A stretch of 64,000 nt of DNA from the NCBI RefSeq assembly GCF_003061025.1, contig NZ_QAIL01000037.1:1-64000 (forward strand), written 5' to 3'. How positions within the stretch are numbered: position 1 is the first letter of the stretch; every line of letters starts with the position of its first letter. Position numbers and translations under genes: made by a program. Below the pieces are notes generated by a model. The model was not told the origin of the DNA. It ran no database searches and saw only the letters and a list, made by a program, of their open reading frames with translations. The DNA is from Pedobacter sp. HMWF019. GTDB taxonomy: Bacteria; Bacteroidota; Bacteroidia; Sphingobacteriales; Sphingobacteriaceae. Positions 17,650-27,178 of the stretch are shown piece by piece.

Positions 17650-20016
17650 CTATTCATATTTTAAGGCTTCGACAGGATTACTATTAGCCGCCCTATAGGC
17701 CTGGAAACTTACTGTAAGCAAGGCTATGCTTAGTGTACCTATTGCCGCACCGGCAATAATTAGCCAGCTGATACCGGTATGGAATTCAAAACCTTTTAGC
17801 CAGTACGACATGATATAACTCGCAATCGGCACTGCAATGACCACTGCAGTCATCACCATTTTTAAGAAATTGATAGAAAGCAGCTGCATTAAACTGCCGA
17901 CAGAAGCGCCAAGTACTTTTCTAACTCCAATTTCCTTAGTTCTTTGTTCAGCACTGTAAGCAGCTAAACCAAATAATCCCATGCAGGATATAAAAATCGC
18001 CAGGCCACCGAAAAGATTAGATAGGACACCTAATGTTTTTTGTGTTTGAAGTTTCTCCGCAAAAAGCCGGTCTACATATCTAATATCAGTAGGATAAGCA
18101 GGGTTAAACTCTTTGGTAATTCGCTCAATCATAGCCAGGTTAGCAGAAGCTGGCTTTGCAGTATTCAGTCTCATCGTAATCATGCCGCCATTTTTTTTGT
18201 TAAAACTGATGAGCATTGGCTTACCGGTTTTGAAAGGAGAATCCCAGGTGAAATCACCAAAAACGCCAACGATCGTACATAACTGGCCCTGATATCTCAC
18301 CACTTTTCCAATTGGATCTTGCAAGTTCATCTTTTTGATCGCCAGCTGGCTCAGCATCACTCCTGAGGAATCCGAAGCGAAGCGACGGGAAAAATCCCTT
18401 CCGGCAGTGATCTTTAAACCTGTGGTTTTAGCAAAATCATAGGTCGTTGCCATCTGATAAAATACGATATGCTTTTCTGCATCCGTTGCCCCAGCCCATT
18501 CCAAACCCCAAAAGTCTGAATTCGAATCAGACATTGTTCCTGATGTCTGGCAGACTGCTGTTACCGCGCCCGACTGCAGCAGTTTTTCTTTCAGGGGTTC
18601 AAATCTTGCCTGAAGTTCTCCTTCCTGCGGCATCTCCACAAGCTGGTCCAACTGATAACCGATTGGCCTGTTCTTAATATATTGAATTTGTTTATAGATC
18701 ACAGCAGTTGAGATCATCAAAATAACAGCAAAACAAAACTGCCCAACCACCAGCACCTGCCTCAGTTTAATACTGGACAACCCGCTTGATCCAATCTTTT
18801 TTCTGAGCGCCTGAACGGGGTTGAAAGAAGATAAATAGAATGCAGGATAACTTCCTGAGATCAGGCCTGTAAGCACAACAACGGTAACCAAGCTGGCCCA
18901 TATCATTGGATTTGAATAAGCTATGGTTAATTCTATCCCAAGGATGTTATTAAATACAGGCAGAAAGAACTCAATTAAAGCCGCAGCCATTACCGCACTA
19001 CATAAGGTCAAGACCATAGACTCCATCAAAAACTGACTGATCAGACTACCACGTGTAGCACCAATTGTTTTTTTAACCCCCACCTCTTTGGCCCTTTTTT
19101 CAGATTTTGCAGTCGCCATATTCATAAAATTGATACAAGCAATCAGCAAAACACCTATCGCCAGTCCCATAAATAAAATGACCTGATCTATTTTTCCACC
19201 ACTACTAACCCCATTGTTAAAAGTATCATATAGGTGAAGCTTATTAAAGGAAAAAAGAAAAGGGGAAGATTTTACATTTGAGGCATTCTTTTGGATCAAA
19301 CCTTTGATCATACGGTTGATCCCTACAGGATCAGCTGACGGGCTCAGTTTAACTAAAGTTATCCATTGGTTATTTGTCCAATGCGGTTCTTTAACCCACG
19401 CGTTCATAGCCTCTAACAGGCTCCATGGCATTAAAAAATCAAAGTTTGAAGATACATTGCCTGGCAGGTCTTTAATCACCCCGGTAACTTTCAAATTCAC
19501 CTTATGGTCGAAAAGCAGCGTTTTATTTAGTACATCGGTACGACCAAAAAGCACCCTTGCGGTAGACTCTGAAAGGATAACATTATTGGGGTCGTTCAAG
19601 GCTGTTTTTTGATCACCTGCGATAAAAGTATAATCAAAAATGTTCAGTAAATCAGGATCCGCAAATCGTCCGTTCTTTTTAAAACTCTTTAAGCCATTGG
19701 CAATTAACCAGGGACTGCCATAATCCATTCTACTCATGGCTTCTATACCTGGATAGTTCTGCTTTAATACCGGCCCGATAATACCAGGCGTCTGAACGCC
19801 AGTAGTTATGCCTTCCGGTTTTTCAAAGTTAATCAAGACCTGATAAATCCGGCTGGAATTTTCCCCCTGCTTATCGAAATTCCATTCGTATGAAACATAT
19901 AATAACAACAATAAACAAGAAGCTAAACCAATGGCCAGGCCGGTTATGTTGATCAGACTGGAGGCCCTGTTTTTCCAAAGGTTTCTTAAGGCGATTTTCA
20001 GATTCAGTTTAAACAT
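17650..20016 (-). CDS. MacB/FtsX-type ABC permease 6
   Basis: A 788-residue fused double-FtsX permease. It is in transcript 1 but is closest to permeases 1 and 2 of transcript 2: the ectodomain opens YEWNFDKQGENSSRIYQV, the first coupling region reads NFMNMATAKSEK then RAKEVGVKKTIGAT, and the second reads AYSAEQRTKEIGVRKVLG. It ends in NPVEALKYE, the only member with Glu in this place. It separates the four-gene GYDKQF group (20035-29542) from permeases 3-5. Gaps are 18 bp upstream and 21 bp downstream. The position suggests gene copying between the two transcripts. Confidence 0.88.
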   Translation of the reverse strand: MFKLNLKIALRNLWKNRASSLINITGLAIGLASCLLLLLYVSYEWNFDKQGENSSRIYQVLINFEKPEGITTGVQTPGIIGPVLKQNYPGIEAMSRMDYGSPWLIANGLKSFKKNGRFADPDLLNIFDYTFIAGDQKTALNDPNNVILSESTARVLFGRTDVLNKTLLFDHKVNLKVTGVIKDLPGNVSSNFDFLMPWSLLEAMNAWVKEPHWTNNQWITLVKLSPSADPVGINRMIKGLIQKNASNVKSSPFLFSFNKLHLYDTFNNGVSSGGKIDQVILFMGLAIGVLLIACINFMNMATAKSEKRAKEVGVKKTIGATRGSLISQFLMESMVLTLCSAVMAAALIEFFLPVFNNILGIELTIAYSNPMIWASLVTVVVLTGLISGSYPAFYLSSFNPVQALRKKIGSSGLSSIKLRQVLVVGQFCFAVILMISTAVIYKQIQYIKNRPIGYQLDQLVEMPQEGELQARFEPLKEKLLQSGAVTAVCQTSGTMSDSNSDFWGLEWAGATDAEKHIVFYQMATTYDFAKTTGLKITAGRDFSRRFASDSSGVMLSQLAIKKMNLQDPIGKVVRYQGQLCTIVGVFGDFTWDSPFKTGKPMLISFNKKNGGMITMRLNTAKPASANLAMIERITKEFNPAYPTDIRYVDRLFAEKLQTQKTLGVLSNLFGGLAIFISCMGLFGLAAYSAEQRTKEIGVRKVLGASVGSLMQLLSINFLKMVMTAVVIAVPIASYIMSYWLKGFEFHTGISWLIIAGAAIGTLSIALLTVSFQAYRAANSNPVEALKYE

Positions 20017-20034
20017 ATTACCCCTTATTAAGCA

Positions 20035-22398
20035 TTATTCATATTTCAACGCATCAATTGGATTGGCTTTCGCTACTTTAACAGACTGCATACTGACCGT
20101 AAGCACAGCGATGATCAGAGACAGGCCAATGGCAATAGCGAAAGGCAGAAAGGAAATCTTCACCCTAAACTCGTAGCCAGACAGCCATTTATGAATGATG
20201 ATATAAGCCAATGGAAAGGCTATTAAATTGGCGATAGCCACCAGCTTTATAAAGTCTTTATTTAGCAACGTTAAAATATTCATGGTACTGGCACCTAAAA
20301 CTTTACGGATACTGATCTCTTTTTTCCGCTGCTCAGCCATAAATAATGCCAGGCCAAGTAAACCCAAACAAGAGATAAAAATTGCAAATCCACCAAACCA
20401 ATTGGATAGTGTACCCAGTAATTGTTCATTTTGAAATTTCTTTTCAAAATCATCGCTGATGAAATGACGGTCTACCGGAAAATCAGGGTTTATTGCCTTA
20501 ATAATCCCATCAACCTTAGTCAGAGTGGTACTGAGGTTCTGGTCAGGATTTAGTCTTGCAATCATATAACTGTAAGCAGACTTTGGATGATATATCACCA
20601 TCGGATTAACATTTTGATACGGAGATTCCATGACGAAATCCTTCAACACACCAATAACAGTCACGGGAGTACCGTCCCATTTAATAACTGCGCTTACAGG
20701 CTTTTTTAACCCCATCAATTTTACTGCTGCTTCGTTGAGCATCACATTAGCCGTATCCACAAATTTTGGTGAGAATTCTCTTCCTGCAATAAGCCTGGCG
20801 CCCAAAGTTTCTGTAAAATCGTCCCCGGCACCGCGATAGTTAATCAAAACAAGATCATTTGGATCTTTACCAGGCCAGGAAAAATCATGAGTATTATTAG
20901 CGCCCTGGTTTAAACTCTGGCTGTAGTAAGTTACCGAAACCGCAGCACCTGATTTTAACAGCTGATCTTTAACCAGATCCATCTTTTTTTTCTGAGAGAG
21001 ATTTCCCTGAAGTGGTAGTTCAATCAGGCCATTCCGATTATAACCAATAGGCTTGTTTTTGATGAAGTTAAGCTGCTGATAAATTACACCTGTACAAATA
21101 ATTAAACAAGCCGCAAAAACAAACTGAAATACAACCAGTATTTTTCTAACTGAAAAAGAGGAACTTCCCGTCATACTAAATCCCTTCAATACTTTTACTG
21201 GTTCAAATGAAGAAAGATAGAAAGCAGGATAGCTTCCGGCAATACATCCGGCAAATAAGGTTAAGCCAGCTAAAGCAGTCCAAAATTTCCAGTCACCATA
21301 ATTCAGAACAAGTTCAATATTTAACAAACCATTAAAATACGGCAAACTCAATTCTACTAAAGTAAAAGCGATGATCATACCCATCAAAGAAAGCAACATA
21401 GATTCCAGCATAAACTGCCCGATCAGTGCATTTCTTGAAGAACCTATTGCTTTTCGAACACCCACCTCCCTTGCCCTTTTCTCTGATCTTGCAGTAGAAA
21501 GGTTCATGAAATTAACACAGGCAATTAACAGGATACAAAAGGCCAGAACAATAAATATCTTGAGCTGATCAATTTTTCCGCCTGTTGATTTCCCATTCTC
21601 AAACTGATCATTTAAATGCCACTTAGCAAGGGGGTGCATTAAGCCCTCATTGGGTGAACCTTCACTGTTGCGTACGTAAATACTTTTAATCAGTCTGCTT
21701 GCTTCATCAAAGTACTTAAGATCTTTTAACTGCATAATCGTGAAGCAGAAATTATTTCCCCAGGTAGAGGTCTTTACCCAGGGATTAAGCTTTTCATTCA
21801 AGGACCACGACAATAAGTAATCAAACTGAATCGTATTGTTTTTAGGGATATCGGCTATAACAGCTCCTACAATTAACGGCTCCCTATTTTGGAATTTTAA
21901 GACTTTGTTGATCGGATCTTCATCTCCAAATAAATTTTTCGCCATGGTTTCCGTTAAAATCACGGCATTAATATCCTGAAGCGCACGGTTAGGATTTCCT
22001 TTAATAAACGTATAATCCAAAATTTTCAAAAAGGAAGGATCTGCAAAAACGACAGCTTTTTTTAAATTCTTTTCCTTATAACTGATCAGTTCATCAACCG
22101 GAAAAGAGGCATGGGATGCATAGGCTACACCTGGTATGTTTTCGCTGATCTCTGGCGCCATTAACTTGGGTGTAAAAGGATAACTTTTTATTTCTGTACT
22201 GCTTTTAGAGTTCAGATATACCACAAATGTTTTATCATAATTACTGAACTGTTTATCATAGCCCCATTCATACGCCACATACAACAGCAACAACATACAA
22301 CTGGCCAGCCCAATAGCCAAACCTCCAATATTAATAAACGTAAATCCCTTATGTCTCCATAAGTTGCGCAATGCTATTCTAAAGCTCAGTTTAAACAT
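20035..22398 (-). CDS. MacB/FtsX-type ABC permease 7
   Basis: A 787-residue fused double-FtsX permease, the last of four consecutive genes of identical protein length (permeases 7-10). The group shares the opening YEWGYDKQF, the region NFMNLSTARSEKRAREVGVR, an IGSSR turn, and in the second half AEQRKKEISIRKVLGAST with NILTLLNKDF. The conserved parts are the TM and coupling segments; the differences concentrate in the ectodomains (here VYLNSKSSTEIKSYPF after the opening). This is the pattern expected after tandem duplication with divergence of the periplasmic, client-facing part. It ends in NPIDALKYE; spacing is 17 bp from permease 8. Confidence 0.88.
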   Translation of the reverse strand: MFKLSFRIALRNLWRHKGFTFINIGGLAIGLASCMLLLLYVAYEWGYDKQFSNYDKTFVVYLNSKSSTEIKSYPFTPKLMAPEISENIPGVAYASHASFPVDELISYKEKNLKKAVVFADPSFLKILDYTFIKGNPNRALQDINAVILTETMAKNLFGDEDPINKVLKFQNREPLIVGAVIADIPKNNTIQFDYLLSWSLNEKLNPWVKTSTWGNNFCFTIMQLKDLKYFDEASRLIKSIYVRNSEGSPNEGLMHPLAKWHLNDQFENGKSTGGKIDQLKIFIVLAFCILLIACVNFMNLSTARSEKRAREVGVRKAIGSSRNALIGQFMLESMLLSLMGMIIAFTLVELSLPYFNGLLNIELVLNYGDWKFWTALAGLTLFAGCIAGSYPAFYLSSFEPVKVLKGFSMTGSSSFSVRKILVVFQFVFAACLIICTGVIYQQLNFIKNKPIGYNRNGLIELPLQGNLSQKKKMDLVKDQLLKSGAAVSVTYYSQSLNQGANNTHDFSWPGKDPNDLVLINYRGAGDDFTETLGARLIAGREFSPKFVDTANVMLNEAAVKLMGLKKPVSAVIKWDGTPVTVIGVLKDFVMESPYQNVNPMVIYHPKSAYSYMIARLNPDQNLSTTLTKVDGIIKAINPDFPVDRHFISDDFEKKFQNEQLLGTLSNWFGGFAIFISCLGLLGLALFMAEQRKKEISIRKVLGASTMNILTLLNKDFIKLVAIANLIAFPLAYIIIHKWLSGYEFRVKISFLPFAIAIGLSLIIAVLTVSMQSVKVAKANPIDALKYE

Positions 22399-22415
22399 AT
22401 CTTTTAGGTTAGGTA

Positions 22416-24779
22416 TTATTCATATTTCAAGGTATCTACCGGGTTAGATTTTACAACTTTCACCGATTGCATACCTACAGTAAGTAGCGCGATCATTAGC
22501 GAAAGCCCAATAGCAATGGCAAATGGAAGGATGGAGATCGTAATCCTGAATTCATAACCAGACAACCATTTATTAATCATAACATAGGCCAATGGAAACG
22601 CAACTAAATTGGCGATCACTACGAGTTTAACAAAATCTTTATTTAGTAATACCATAATATTTATGGTGCTGGCTCCCAAAATTTTACGGATACTGATTTC
22701 TTTCTTTCTTTGTTCTGCAATGAATAAGGAAAGGCCCAATAAACCCAAACAAGAGATGAAAACTGAAAAACCGCCAAACCAATTAGACAAAGTACCTAAC
22801 AACTTTTCACTCTGAAACTTATCCTCAAAATCATCGCTCACAAATCGCCGTTCTACAGGAAAATCCGGACTTATCTTTTTAAAAATCTCATCAATCTTCC
22901 CAATAGAACTGCTTATATTGTCACCAGGGTTTAACCGGACAATAATAGAACTTACCCTTCCCATCTGGTAAAATATGGCCATGGGATCAACTCTTTTATA
23001 AGGTGATTCTGTAACAAAATCCTCCATTACCCCAATTATAGTATAAGGTTTATTCACATATCTGATCATTGCCCCTACAGGTTGTTTTAACCCCATCGTT
23101 TTTACCGCAGCTTCATTTACAAGAATAGACGTCGAATCTGCAAACCGGGGCGAAAAATCTCTTCCCGCCAAAATTTTCGTCCCTGTCGTTTTACTAAAAT
23201 CATATCCCGAATACCGATCATTAATCAAGATCATCTCGTTCGGATTTTTACCAGGCCAGCTGAAATCAGTTGTATTATTCGCGAGTTCATTTAATGGCTG
23301 ACTAAAATAGGTTACATCGGTAACGGCTCCGGATTTAAGGAGCTGTTCTCTCACCAGCAACAATTGGGACTGCGTTTGTAAATTTCCCTGGATGGGAATT
23401 TCCATCAGCCCTATCCTATTGTATCCAATAGGCTTATTTTTCACGTAATTTAACTGCAAATAAATCACCGAGGTACAAATAATTAAACAGGAAGCAAATA
23501 CAAATTGAAAAACCACCAATACCTTTCGGATAGAAAATGAGGAATTTCCAGTCTTGTTCAAACCTTTTAATACCTTTACCGCTTCAAATGAAGAAAGATA
23601 AAACGCAGGATAACTTCCAGCAATAAAACCGGTTAACAGAGATAAACCCAACAGCGTGCTCCAAAACCGCCAATCCTTATAGGCAATGGCAAGATGAATA
23701 TGGAGCAGGCCATTAAAATATGGCAGAACCAATTCAATCAGCATAAACGCCACTCCCATACCTATAATGGCAAGAAGTATTGACTCCAGCATAAACTGTC
23801 CGATTAAAGAATTTCTGGAAGAACCTATCGCCTTACGCACGCCCACCTCTCTCGATCTTTTTTCAGATCTGGCTGTAGAAAGGTTCATAAAATTTACACA
23901 GGCAATCAACAAAATACAAAATGCCAAAACCAGAAAAATCCGGAGTTGCTCAATCTTACCACCTATAGGTTTTCCGTTTTCGAATTTATCATATAAATGC
24001 AACTTTGCCAGTGGCTGCAAAAAGGCTTCACTGGTAGAAACTTTTCTGTTTCGCTTATAGATTCCTTTCATTTCCCGGCTTACCTGATCAAAAAAACTGT
24101 TATCCTTTAACTGTATAATAGTCAAACCATTATTGGATTTCCAGTTCAGTTCTTTTAGCCATGGATTTTGCCTTTCTTTCAAAGCCCAGGGCAGTAAATA
24201 GTCAAAACGAAAACTGTTGTTTTGAGGAATGTCTTCAATAATACCTTCTACTTTTAAACCATCCTTATCTCCTAACTTCACCGTTTTATTGATGGGATCT
24301 TCATTACCAAATAAACTCTTTGCCAATGTTTCCGTTAAGATTACCGTATTGACATCCTTTAAAGCACCAGCAGCACTTCCCCTAATAAATTTGTAATCCA
24401 ATATTTTCAAGAAGGAAGGCTCGGCAAACAAAGCCATCTTTTTAAAGTTATTATGTTTATAACCGATCAATATATTTTCCGGGTAAGTGGAATGAGACGA
24501 ATAAGCCACACCAGCTATTTTATCCCTGATTTCCCTTGCCATCGGGACTGGTGTCCATGGCCAGCTTGAAATTTCGCCATTGGCGTCCATATTATGGTAT
24601 ACCACATAAGTTTTTTCATAATTACTGAATTGCTTATCGTAGCCCCACTCATAAGCAACATAGAGCAACAAGACCATACAACTGGCAATACCAATGGCTA
24701 GGCCACCTACATTAATTGCTGTGAACGCCTTGTTTTTCCAAAGGTTCCGCAAAGCGATTTTCAAATTCAGTTTAAACAT
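22416..24779 (-). CDS. MacB/FtsX-type ABC permease 8
   Basis: A 787-residue member of the GYDKQF group. Coupling motifs are RSREVGVRKAIGSSRNS and RKKEISIRKILGAST, followed by NIMVLLNKDF. The chain ends in NPVDTLKYE, the only member with Thr in place of Ala before LKYE. The early ectodomain reads VYHNMDANGEISSWPWTP, aligning with NSKTAVKTFTWAGTP of permease 9 and NQTANGTILSFNATP of permease 10, so homologous ectodomains have drifted while the length is kept. Gaps are 18 bp upstream and 17 bp downstream. Function is inferred from the family only. Confidence 0.88.
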   Translation of the reverse strand: MFKLNLKIALRNLWKNKAFTAINVGGLAIGIASCMVLLLYVAYEWGYDKQFSNYEKTYVVYHNMDANGEISSWPWTPVPMAREIRDKIAGVAYSSHSTYPENILIGYKHNNFKKMALFAEPSFLKILDYKFIRGSAAGALKDVNTVILTETLAKSLFGNEDPINKTVKLGDKDGLKVEGIIEDIPQNNSFRFDYLLPWALKERQNPWLKELNWKSNNGLTIIQLKDNSFFDQVSREMKGIYKRNRKVSTSEAFLQPLAKLHLYDKFENGKPIGGKIEQLRIFLVLAFCILLIACVNFMNLSTARSEKRSREVGVRKAIGSSRNSLIGQFMLESILLAIIGMGVAFMLIELVLPYFNGLLHIHLAIAYKDWRFWSTLLGLSLLTGFIAGSYPAFYLSSFEAVKVLKGLNKTGNSSFSIRKVLVVFQFVFASCLIICTSVIYLQLNYVKNKPIGYNRIGLMEIPIQGNLQTQSQLLLVREQLLKSGAVTDVTYFSQPLNELANNTTDFSWPGKNPNEMILINDRYSGYDFSKTTGTKILAGRDFSPRFADSTSILVNEAAVKTMGLKQPVGAMIRYVNKPYTIIGVMEDFVTESPYKRVDPMAIFYQMGRVSSIIVRLNPGDNISSSIGKIDEIFKKISPDFPVERRFVSDDFEDKFQSEKLLGTLSNWFGGFSVFISCLGLLGLSLFIAEQRKKEISIRKILGASTINIMVLLNKDFVKLVVIANLVAFPLAYVMINKWLSGYEFRITISILPFAIAIGLSLMIALLTVGMQSVKVVKSNPVDTLKYE

Positions 24780-24797
24780 CTTCTTCTTGTTTAAAAA

Positions 24798-27161
24798 CTA
24801 CTCATATTTAAGCGCATCTATAGGATTGGATTTCGCAACTTTTACAGACTGCACACTTACCGTGATTACCGCAATGATCAAAGACAGGCCAATGGCAATG
24901 ACAAAAGGCAGAATGGATATCGCCACCCTAAACTCATAACCAGACAACCATTTGTTAATGATGATATACGCCAATGGAAAAGCAATTAAGTTGGCAATAG
25001 CCACCAATTTAATAAAATCTTTATTCAGCAAAGTCAGGATATTGACTGTACTGGCACCAAGAACCTTACGGATACTGATCTCCTTTTTCCGCTGTTCTGC
25101 CATAAACAAGGCCAGCCCCAGCAATCCCAGACAGGAAATAAAGATGGCAAAACCACCAAACCAATTAGACAAAGTACCCAATAACTGCTCGTTCTGAAAT
25201 TTTTGTTCAAAATCATCATTGATAAAATGCCGGTCTACAGGAAAATCAGGGTTAATTCTTTTTACCACACCATCAATCTCGTCAACAGAAGCAGAAATGT
25301 TCCGCGCCGGGTTTAATCTCATCGTCACATACGCAAGATTATTTATATCATCTCCAATAATCATAGCCGCCGCTCCCTGATACGGTGACTCCATCACAAA
25401 ATCCTTCATCACCCCAATAATGGTCACCTTTCTATCCCACCTGGTAATAACGGTACCCAAAGGCTCTTTCAATCCCATCACCTTTACTGCAGCCTCATTC
25501 ACAATCACTTTTGTAGAATCCCGCTGGTTTTCTAAAAATTCCTTACCAGCCACCATTTGAGAACCCAAAGTTTCCGTCAAATCAGCCCCGGCATCTCTAA
25601 AGTTGAACAACACATTTTCATTTGGATTTTTCCCTGGCCATTCTACCCCAAAAGTATTGTTACCGCCACTATTTAAACTGTTGCTAAAATACGTTACATG
25701 CGTAACGGCACCTGTCTTAAGCAATTGCTCTTTCAGCAATGCTAATTTTTCAGGGCGTTTAAGATTCCCCTGGATCGGTATTTCTATCAATCCATTTTGA
25801 TCGTATCCAACTGGTTTATTCTTTATAAAATTCAGCTGCTGATAAATCACCGATGTGCAAACAATTAAACAAGCTGCAAATACAAATTGAAAAACAACCA
25901 GGACCCTCCTTACGGAAAGCGAGGAATTTCCAGCCATACTGAAACCTTTTAAAACTTTAACCGGTTCAAAAGAAGAAAGGTAAAAAGCAGGATAGCTTCC
26001 TGCAATGCAACCTGTAACAAGTGTTAAGCCCAATAAAGTTGCCCAAAACTTCCATTCCCCATAGTTGACGGTCAGCTGGATATTTAACAGATTATTAAAA
26101 TACGGCAGACACAGTTCTATTAAAACAAAAGCCACAATCATACCTAGTAAGGCAAGTAAAACTGACTCCAGCATAAACTGGCTGATCAGCGATTTCCTGG
26201 AAGAACCGATAGCTTTTCGAACACCTACCTCCCTTGCTCTTTTTTCAGACCTGGCGGTAGAAAGGTTCATAAAATTCACGCAGGCAATGAGCAAAATACA
26301 AAAAGCCAGGATAAAGAAAATTTTGATCTGGTCTATCTTACCCCCAACTGATTTACCATTTTCGAAGGTGCTGTATAAATGGTATCTGGATAAAGGATGC
26401 AAAAAGGAAATATCAGTAGTTGATGGATCATGATTCTGATACATTTTCTCCATCAGGCCATTTGCAGTAGCAAAAGATGCATTGTTTTTTAACTGAATCA
26501 GGGTCGTACAAAAATTATTTCCCCAGTCGGAAGTTTTAACCCAGGGATTTTGCTCTGCAAAAAGATCCCATGGCATCAGGTAATCAAATTGAAAACTGCT
26601 GTTTTTTGGTACATCTGCAATAACGGCTTCTACATTTAATACATACTTGCCATCTAACTTTACAGTCTTATTAAGCGGATCTTCATTTCCAAATAAATTT
26701 CTGGCCATCGTTTCTGTTAAAATAATAGAATTAATGTCCTTCAGTACTTTATCTGGATTTCCCTTAATAAATTTATAGTCTAGGATCTTAAGAAATTCAG
26801 GATCAGCATACACTGCATCTTTTTTAAACCTGTTTTCGTTATAGCTCACCAGCTGCGGGCTTGGGAAAGAAGATCGGGACACATAGGTTATACCCGGAAC
26901 TTTACTTCGGACCTCCTTTGCCATCACTCCAGGCGTACCCGCCCAGGTAAACGTCTTTACTGCTGTTTTAGAATTATGATAAGCAATATAGGTCTTATCG
27001 TAATTTTTAAACTGTTTATCATAGCCCCATTCATAAGCTACATAAAGCAGCAGTACCATGCAACTGGCCAATCCGATAGCCAAACCACCCACATTGATGA
27101 AGGTATAACCTTTATTTTTCCAGAGGTTTCGCAAAGCGATTTTCAAATTCAGTTTAAACAT
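24798..27161 (-). CDS. MacB/FtsX-type ABC permease 9
   Basis: A 787-residue member of the GYDKQF group, very close to permease 7 in the second half (AEQRKKEISIRKVLGAST, NILTLLNKDFIKLVAIANL in both). Its first coupling motif is RAREVGVRKAIGSSRKS. The two genes are separated by permease 8, so the similarity suggests local gene conversion or a duplication of a two-gene unit. It ends in NPIDALKYE. Gaps are 17 bp upstream and 18 bp downstream. Inner-membrane location with eight TMs and two periplasmic domains is predicted. Confidence 0.88.
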   Translation of the reverse strand: MFKLNLKIALRNLWKNKGYTFINVGGLAIGLASCMVLLLYVAYEWGYDKQFKNYDKTYIAYHNSKTAVKTFTWAGTPGVMAKEVRSKVPGITYVSRSSFPSPQLVSYNENRFKKDAVYADPEFLKILDYKFIKGNPDKVLKDINSIILTETMARNLFGNEDPLNKTVKLDGKYVLNVEAVIADVPKNSSFQFDYLMPWDLFAEQNPWVKTSDWGNNFCTTLIQLKNNASFATANGLMEKMYQNHDPSTTDISFLHPLSRYHLYSTFENGKSVGGKIDQIKIFFILAFCILLIACVNFMNLSTARSEKRAREVGVRKAIGSSRKSLISQFMLESVLLALLGMIVAFVLIELCLPYFNNLLNIQLTVNYGEWKFWATLLGLTLVTGCIAGSYPAFYLSSFEPVKVLKGFSMAGNSSLSVRRVLVVFQFVFAACLIVCTSVIYQQLNFIKNKPVGYDQNGLIEIPIQGNLKRPEKLALLKEQLLKTGAVTHVTYFSNSLNSGGNNTFGVEWPGKNPNENVLFNFRDAGADLTETLGSQMVAGKEFLENQRDSTKVIVNEAAVKVMGLKEPLGTVITRWDRKVTIIGVMKDFVMESPYQGAAAMIIGDDINNLAYVTMRLNPARNISASVDEIDGVVKRINPDFPVDRHFINDDFEQKFQNEQLLGTLSNWFGGFAIFISCLGLLGLALFMAEQRKKEISIRKVLGASTVNILTLLNKDFIKLVAIANLIAFPLAYIIINKWLSGYEFRVAISILPFVIAIGLSLIIAVITVSVQSVKVAKSNPIDALKYE

Positions 27162-27178
27162 AGGAGGTTATTTTTGGG